Assembly (NCBI RefSeq): GCF_964340395.1
Contig: NC_135564.1
Location: 16,711,957 to 16,775,956 of the forward strand
Reading direction: 5' to 3'
Source: Glandiceps talaboti
Lineage: Eukaryota; Hemichordata; Enteropneusta; Spengelidae
Length of the DNA stretch: 64,000 nucleotides
Both the position numbers and the translations under genes were made by a program. Of the stretch, positions 56,883 through 64,000 are shown in pieces; position 1 is the stretch's first letter, and each line of letters begins with the position of its first letter. The notes beneath the pieces are model-generated. The model saw only the letters and a program-made list of their open reading frames with translations. It made no database searches and was not told the DNA's origin.

Positions 56883-57917
56883 CCAGTATATTGATGGTGG
56901 AAATCGAGGGATCTGATTGGTCTAGACATCGAACTAGCGCGTCTAAAACGAGTGATAATGCACTGCTGGCACGATAATGCACTGCTGGCACGCGTCCAAA
57001 TTTTGTTCGTCTGCACGAGCGTTGAGTTGTAGTCCGCCGTGATACTGATAGTGAACTCTTCGAATTGTCAGAGGAGGATTTTCTCTCAATGAGACAATAT
57101 TTTATGAGAAATTATGAAGGAAATTTCGAAAGCAACCCAGTCATCGCGTATTTGTTCAAATCATCGCCTACTACATGTACTAAGGTCAAGGCGCTAGGCA
57201 TGCACGTCCCAGCCTCGGCGCGGCTGGAGTGGAAACATTGGTGAGCTGTCCTGTCCTGTCATAAAAATGAAGCAAGTGAAAGAGGTTACACTGGCCGACT
57301 TACCATTAATCTAAATAGAAATTTGTCTGGGATCCTGTCCTAGATTATCAGTCATCAATCCGAGAGGGAAATCCTCAAACCCGAAAATCTACTGATGTAA
57401 CTTCCAGTAATATAAATCGACATTGTAAATATCAACCTGTCTATCATTTCACTGAGTCGCCAATTCGGCCGGGAACGATCGAAGCACGCTGTATTCAATA
57501 AACCACTTCAAGTTTATACCTTGAGTCAAACAGGTTGTTTATTCATCACTGTGCACTTTTAATGAGCCGATCAATGAACAGATTATCCCTAGAAACGACG
57601 AGCAGATAAATAAATCCAGTCGCTGCACGACGTTCACATTGAGGCCAAGATCAGCTGTCTTGAAAAGCAGCGTATTGTTATGCAAATTAGACACAGAGGC
57701 GCATATGAAACGAGAAAACGTTAGTTCTTATCTTGTTTCCGATATTTTCAATATACTGGTATAATATAATAGCGATAAACCACTCCCTGGGGAAGGTATA
57801 CCACTCGGTTTTGACCAGTGAACTCAATATATGCACTCGCTATCGCTCGTGCATATATTTCGTTCACTGGTCAAAACCTCTTGGTATACCATCCCCAGGG
57901 GGTGGTTTATTGCTTAA
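56883..57917. mobile_element. MITE-like hairpin element, long copy (family A)
   Basis: About 1.03 kb with the same ends as the 348-bp copy at 24598-24945 (CCAGTATATTGATGG ... GTGGTTTATTGCTTAA). The right end holds a hairpin with arms of about 53 bp (57764-57917) around TGACCAGTGAAC / GTTCACTGGTCA. The internal region has no long open frame, so it is non-autonomous. Confidence 0.83.
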
Positions 57918-58137
57918 ATAGTTCCCTAAGCATTCGTTGATTCATTCTTGGTTGTTTCGATGCCGGTGTTGTCATTTCCCGAAATAAGGAGTGGATCGTC
58001 GTCGCCACTTACTGACGCACGAGTTGGTTTGGCGTCGTCATTTTCTGAAAAACTGTAACATGATATGATATGACAATACAATAAACAATGTTAAAGACCA
58101 CGGGTAAGTTAGACTAAACGTTATTTAAATAGAACAT

Positions 58138-58476
58138 TAGAGAGGTTTAGATGCGCGTATTTACGTGTGTTCTATACGCATAGCGTCATAGTCACGTGGT
58201 TGGAAGCAACCCATGCGTTCTGTATCAGACGATGCTATGTCAAAATGGCAGTCTACACGTAACTGTAAACACGTGTTAAGTTTTCGTCATTTTTCTTCTC
58301 TTAAATGTCATATTTTTTATATCAAAGTTCGTAAACATAACTGCAAACTAACTGTTCGCTTTTGGGTAGGTGCGGGAAAAATTGCAAAAATACCGACATA
58401 TAAAATCATGTCTATGGCCTTCAGGACAGAAGATGCCAACACGTACGCGTTCTAACGTGTATCTAAACCTCTCTAA
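58138..58476. mobile_element. MITE family B, copy 2 (both ends present)
   Basis: About 339 bp with terminal inverted repeats TAGAGAGGTTTAGATGCGCG and CGTGTATCTAAACCTCTCTA. Bases next to the ends suggest a TA target duplication, as in Tc1/mariner-type insertions. It is inverted relative to copy 1 at 54720. Confidence 0.85.
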
Positions 58477-58939
58477 TTCTCAGACTAATACAACGTTAAC
58501 ATTGGTAGTGTTGTGTATATGTACATTTTTAATTACGTTTATACTTTTGTTCAGCGCATTCAGATTGTTTTAATGTAATGCGCACTATAAGAAATAAATA
58601 TTATTATTATTGTAAAAAGGTGAAATTCGAAAAAAAGAGATATTTGCATAAATAACATTCTTTACTGAGCAACACTGACACTTGAGTCAATTTTACAGGT
58701 ACAGTGATAGTTACCGCCACGTGACTCTTCTTACACGTCACACATCCAGTATTCGTATTCGTAGAAGGGCTGTGTGGAATAGCTATTATACAAAAGTTTT
58801 ACATTATTTTAAATAGTGTAGATATGAAATAAAAGTGCCAATGACGTTGTAGCACAACTGTTGAGAGTAAACTTTAATTTCCTATCATGATTGTGTTCTT
58901 GTTGCTAGACATATTTGCACACATATTTTTTGAAGATTT

Positions 58940-59165
58940 ATTGTAATGCCTACCCAATCTGATTAAAATCTGATTTGGTGAGAGCGGTTAGATGTCTTTA
59001 TTTACCTCTATTTCCAACATTTTGTGTCATTTGTTTTGTTCCATGTGATAGCCGCCTTCACATACCGGAACAAGACGAACGGCACAAAACGATGGAAATA
59101 TAGATAATAAAGACATCTAGCCACTCTCACCACATCAGATTTTAATCAGATTGATGCCTACCCAT
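58940..59165. mobile_element. Palindromic MITE-like element
   Basis: Arms of about 100 bp are inverted repeats (CAATCTGATTAAAATCTGAT and ATCAGATTTTAATCAGATTG) with a very short loop near 59055-59070. Similar flanking phrases (near 58910 and 59225) are in direct orientation. Confidence 0.83.
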
Positions 59166-59259
59166 TCATAGTGTTACATATGCAATGTAAACTATCGTTA
59201 ATACTGTTGTTATGAGCATGGTCTTGTTACTAGCCGCATCTGCATACATTTTTTGAACG

Positions 59260-60120
59260 TATGTCACTGGTGATATATTGGCATTATATGTCATTACAAA
59301 CATAATTCAACGACATTACCCTTAAAATAGGAAGTCTACCTTGTCACAATTAGAAAGAACAGAAGGATGCCTACGAAACTTACCGGATATTCCAATGGAA
59401 AATCGTTTCGAGGAAATCTTGTCTTGTGTTGTTGAGTTACGATGCAAACTCGGAGAGCTCTAAGTCTACTTGATCGATCACAGACTTTTTATTTCATTGT
59501 GTTGCTTGTATAAGTTTTCTTCAAAACAGTAACGCGAAAACACTGCATGGTTTCCCCTGCTATAGCTTGAAGAACATAAATCTTCAGTATAGGTAAATAC
59601 TACTATATCTTGTTAGTAATTGTAAATTTTATTTGTTGATTTGCTAAGTACGAACATGTTTTGAAGTAGTTTTCCATTCAGATATCATGTGGTTAAAATG
59701 TACTATAAAGTAATAAATCAGAACGTTAAACTGTAAAACACAGCAAAAATAAAATAGAATATTTGCAAAGAAATAAAAACACGTCTGTTCGGTTGTTTAT
59801 TTTTCCAATAAACTGCACATTGAAGTTGGTAAATTCTAAATTCAAACACCCAGGGATCATTCACAATTATAGTTTGTAGTTAATATTTACTTGAACCAAC
59901 CATATGGAAAAAATGCCTTGTTAGCCAATTGGACCAGTAAGAAATCGGCTTTTTCCTACCTCCATTTTGATTTTCAACGCGAAATAGAATTTTTAAAACT
60001 ACAAATAAAATTGAACCTTTACTCACACTATTTAAAACTATCCTATAAAATTTACAAATAGAAATATTATCTAATTTGAGTGCCCAAAGTGGATCGTTGC
60101 ACTGACAGGACGCAGAGGTA
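59260..60120. other. Intergenic spacer, no gene recognised
   Basis: AT-rich with no supported exon. It ends at a C run (60122-60134). Confidence 0.4.
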
Positions 60121-60169
60121 TCCCCCCCCCCCCCATTTTTGTACAAATTTGATATTGCTGTTCGATTCA

Positions 60170-60490
60170 AGTTGAAGAGAATGGAATCTGAAGCCTGTGT
60201 GTTCGAGCCCCACCGAAGAGGGCGACCTGCAACACCATACGTATCACAGGCATGTTTTATGAAACAGTTGTGTTCTTTGTTCTTTGTTCGTAGTTTTAAT
60301 TATTTTTTGTTTGCTTTTCTTTGTTTGGGGTCTATTCAAAAACGTCGGAGTGTATTAGACGGTGGTGGTGGGTTAGGCATTGGATAAGTAGTTGGCTATC
60401 AGTCAATGTGCTGGACGGCTCCCGGGGACAGCTGGATCATTTGTATGCCTTTAACGGTGGTGGTGGCTCTCTATAGCAGTACTTATATCT
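60170..60490 (+). mobile_element. Possible tRNA-derived SINE debris
   Basis: A box-B-like GTGTTCGAGCCCC at about 60198 is followed by a GCCTTTAA-type phrase near 60450. A similar phrase follows the SINE-like sequence at 36560-36780. No A box identified. Confidence 0.3.
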
Positions 60491-61014
60491 GTCCCATTTG
60501 TCCTATCAAGATTTTCCCGAATAAGGGAGCCTTCGGAAATTATAGAAGGGAGGGGATCAAGCCTGGTCTGTTGTACAAGATGTGACCTTCCCTGATGCCA
60601 TTGTGCTAAAAATGGTCCTCCATCAGCTTTCTTTCTCTAAAAAATAATCCTCCTCTTTTCAAATATTTAAAAAACGTGGATTCACCATGGTTTCACAGCT
60701 TCCCTATCACGTCCGGTGGTAAGGGTTAACCATTTGATTTCGGGGGAGGGAGCTGGATGAATTGGAACTACCACAAATTTTTTTTTCAACCACCATGACA
60801 GCAATAGTTTTCCAAGTACGGGTACAGCAATTTTCTTTTAAATATATGCTTTATAAATTTGACTTTTCACCGCATCAAGTCGAGTCATGTTACTTTTTAT
60901 TTTTGAAATTAAATTTCCTCATAACAGGATCCCGGAGACATTCATTATGCTTTAATATTCCCAAAGTGGCCAGTAAAAATAGAAAGTAGACAATACAAGT
61001 TGAATAGAAGTTTG

Positions 61015-61365
61015 AGGGAGCCAAGTGGACATTTTTGAAATTCAAGGATTCAAAGAGTACTTCTGGTGCTATTTTATCATATCAAGGTAGTAATAATACA
61101 GGGTGCTGAATCAAAATACATGGGTGCAGTGTAGGGGTGGGTACCCCTAGAAAGTTTTGAAATTGAAGAACTAAAAGAATGCTTTATGGTGCTATTTAAT
61201 ATATCAAGGTGTCAACAATACCAGTTTAACTTTGAATCAAAATACAAGAGAGCATGGGGGGGGGGGTGCGTACGAGGTTCACCCCCTCCCTCTTTTGAAT
61301 TTTTGAAATTTAAGGACTAAGAGAGTGCTATCTGGTGTTATTCAGAAAACTAACACCAAGAAAAA
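61015..61365. repeat. Tandem repeat of about 120-130 bp, three units
   Basis: Three imperfect units, each with TTTTGAAATT..AAG, then GAGTGCTNNCTGGTGCTATT-like and CAATACA-type phrases (near 61030, 61155 and 61300). One unit contains a G run (61257-61268). Confidence 0.75.
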
Positions 61366-61399
61366 TCCTCAAAGTATATTGATGCATGCCATACCATTT

Positions 61400-62560
61400 A
61401 AAATTATTGTATCATTATGTGAAAAATTACAGGATTCATTAAAGGTACTAAGTCGGGTCAGTATTCTTAGTAATTTGATTTGATGGTAGTGATTTAGTTT
61501 GTTTCAGCATTTGCCAAAGTATAAAACTGCCTATGGCGGTGGCACCAGAAACACATGTACCAGGGAATTTGACATTTATAGCATTTCTGCACTTGCAGCA
61601 CAATAATATTTTTTACGCTCATACCATGGAAACAATTTTTTTATGTCTCTAAAATCCTCCAGTGAAAGATTACACTTGTGCTCAATAGAGAAACTTGCTG
61701 TCAGTAGGTAGTTTTAGTACAGCTTGAGACAGGCTTAGAGCTACAGTCGATAGAAGATCGCTGTATGCATTATATTCTTTCACAGTGCAGCAAAAACAGG
61801 CCTTTAATGAAATCATTACAGTGTCACATGGGCTCGAAAATTTTAATGGCTACAATTGTTTATATTGCTGATAATCAACATTTCAACTTGATTACTTCTA
61901 CATCCTCACTAGCTATGCACGGCACCTACGTCATTGTTTATTTTGCATTAGCAGTTGTCTGAGGGCGTGTAATAAACGTCATGTCACATGAGTGAGTGAA
62001 ACACCAAGCCTACGATTTTAGCTGTAAAAATCAACATTGACAATGTTTCTATGCAACAAGCATTCCAGTAAGTTTTCCTTTATATGTGAAATGGTCGCTT
62101 TAGTCATGCAAAGACTATTCTAGTCACAAACGGGGTACGAGAGATTTAGACGGAATATGCCGTAAGTGCCGTAAACAGGATAGTTTTCGACAGAAGTAGC
62201 AGACGATTATCAACATGTGATGCATTAGTAGGGGGTCAACCTCTTTTCGAAATTGGCGGGGGGGGATCCTGTTTTGAAATTTTGGGTAGGGGATGCCATT
62301 GTGTTTTGGATTTGGATGAAAGAAAAGAATCCATTAATCTACAGTGGCATGACCTTGTCTGAACTTTAGTATTTTTTCCTGTCCCTATTTTAAAATATTA
62401 CTTGAATCACCTGGAGTGTGGCTCAAACTTAACTTTACATATACATATACAATGTATTACCTACCACACTAGTTACAGTACATATGTCATGTATCTCTGA
62501 AACTGGATGTGTAATCTATATAATTCTCTATTTTGATCACTTTGTAGCATATAACATTAT
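61400..62560. other. Spacer with a single arm of the 46.5-kb foldback family
   Basis: At 61660-61760 the sequence resembles the right arm of the element at 46455-46935 (shared CAGCTTGAGACAGGCT). Otherwise nothing was recognised. Confidence 0.5.
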
Positions 62561-62599
62561 CTTTAACTGTAATTATTGTAATGTTTCGGTGATTTGTTG

Positions 62600-63830
62600 A
62601 AAAAACCCTGAAAAATCAAGGTGACCTTGAAAACCCCAAGAAATCTCTCACCCCCGGGGGTCACTAATACATAGCCAACAATCAGATACTCTAACCTTTT
62701 TACTGTCATAGTAAGCCCGTTCCCATCTAATAGAAAGTCTGAACCTGTTTCGATTCGAATATTGTCTTTTAAAGTGGCCATATGGATGAGAATTTGGTAT
62801 TTATTTTGGATTTTTATTTGATAAAACATCTTCACTAAGTTTTTCTACTTGAAAAAATAATGTGAAACAACATATACCAAGTCCATGTTCACAACTCAAT
62901 ACATTGCAAAAAGATGCAAAAAGTGCAAAAAGTTTGTTATTGTACGTACAATAACAAACATTTTACACATATTGTTTAATGTTTTGCCGTTTATTGAGTT
63001 GTGAATATAGACTTGGTATATATTATTTCACGTTATTTTTTTCAATTAGAAAAACTTAGTGAAGCTGTTTTATCAAATAAAAATCCAACATGAATACCAA
63101 ATTCTCATCGATATGGCCACTTTAAAGATTTGAAATGTTTCCCAATTGATAGTCTACTATAATATTGCATTAAAAGTCCAAATCTCCCCGACCAATGATA
63201 CTACCATTAAGTGTACCGACCTTTAGTATGATGCCATTCAACTTTTAACATATTTCAACCCTGTGTAAGTTATACAGAATACTTTCTGATATGGTGGTGC
63301 TGTTTTGTAAAGTTTGGAGATTATTGCTTGAAAGGCTCTGAATATCCTAAAAATGGCTTTTAAGAGAGCCTTCTAGGGAGAGACCACGAGGATCCCCCCC
63401 CCCAAAAAAAAGGTGGACATATCCCTTTCCCAAGCTCTTCCCTACATTTTACTGTGAAGATACTATCAAAATTTACTTCACAAATATTTCAACCCTGTGC
63501 AGTTGCTTTATATTGGTGCTGTCTTGTAAAGCTTGGCAATTACTAATAGTCTCAAAATTCACTTTTAAGAGTAAAAACCTCCAAGGCTTCTAAAAGGAGA
63601 TGACAGTGCTATCATGGGATCTTATCAAGTATTTGCAAGATGGTCATGCAGTACAGTCCACATCGAGTCACGATCAAAAAATGGCTGTCATGTGAATATG
63701 ATATACAGGGGGGGGGGGGGGTTAATCATGATTTAGAATTAAGTGTTAGGGGGCAGCCTCTTTTTGGTTTTACATAAAAGGGAGTCTAATTTTACATAGA
63801 GGCTGGGGGGAGGCGATGGAAAAATCCACT
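62600..63830. repeat. G/C-tract dispersed repeat family, copy 2
   Basis: Same order of phrases as 33290-34610 (CACCCCC..GGTCACT, CCAATGATACTACCATTA, CACAT/CACACT-GAGTCACGATC), with G runs at 63711-63721 and nearby. Here a long palindrome is inserted between two family segments. Confidence 0.8.
62762..63130. mobile_element. Near-perfect long palindrome (about 370 bp)
   Basis: Inverted arms of about 175 bp meet at a centre near 62943 (TGTTATTGTACGTACAATAACA-like core). Shared phrases include TCATGTTGGATTTTTATTTG-like ends and TATTGAGTTGTGAA. It sits inside the G/C-tract family copy. Confidence 0.85.
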
Positions 63831-64000
63831 GTTTTCAATCGAGGTCTTTCACACACATTTAATTCACTTCCTCTTGTAAACCAATAGTCGCATTTCCGGT
63901 TCCAAGAAGCATTACGCGACATGATGTCGCTTATGTTGTTACAGTTATAATAGTCTTGTTTCGTCTATATTACCTTTGAAATAACATTTTCATTAGGAAA

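Overview
This is animal (metazoan) genomic DNA, AT-rich and very repeat-rich. The evidence is spliced genes with GT-AG introns, EGF-like extracellular exons all in phase 1, a Golgi-type glycosyltransferase gene, decayed non-LTR and Penelope-like retroelements, tRNA-derived SINE-like sequence, many MITE-like inverted repeats, satellites and dozens of microsatellites. The element mix and the receptor architecture suit a marine invertebrate, perhaps a lophotrochozoan. No species can be named from the sequence.

Gene 1 (7310 down to 147, minus strand) was assembled by eye from ten exons whose splice phases all agree. It encodes a predicted 542-residue type I receptor: signal peptide, short EMI-like piece, an N-terminal module of about 76 residues that I do not recognise, five EGF-like repeats, one membrane helix, and a tail with an NPxY motif plus two tandem 44-residue repeats. 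Each repeat carries a canonical-spacing ITAM (YxxL-x7-YxxL). This resembles the CED-1/Draper/MEGF10 engulfment receptors. A second in-phase 3' splice site just upstream of the tail exon would give a tailless product.

Gene 2 (50029 down to 43902, minus strand) has five exons with matching phases and encodes a predicted 470-residue type II membrane protein. Its C-terminal half looks like the GDP-fucose O-fucosyltransferase (PF10250-like) fold. Its introns hold at least two MITE-like elements and several microsatellites.

The space between the genes is mostly repeats. A decayed LINE reverse transcriptase (about 9860-11009, minus) ends where a 169-bp satellite begins (about 11010-19330, about 48 units). 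Next come a degenerate dispersed repeat (19.7-21.1 kb) and a huge TACTA/TAGTA satellite (22.1-30.7 kb) whose orientation flips several times. A Penelope-like RT fragment (31.3-31.7 kb) and a second TAGTA block (31.8-32.3 kb) follow. From 32.4 to 37 kb there are foldback and TIR elements with poly-G/C tracts.

Right of gene 2 lie an L1/Tx1-like LINE fragment (endonuclease plus start of RT, about 50.9-52.2 kb, minus), copies of two MITE families also seen elsewhere in the window, and a second copy of the G/C-tract foldback family (62.6-63.8 kb). No RNA gene, CRISPR array or bacterial feature was seen. The two genes are separated by about 37 kb of repeats, and nothing in the sequence links their functions.
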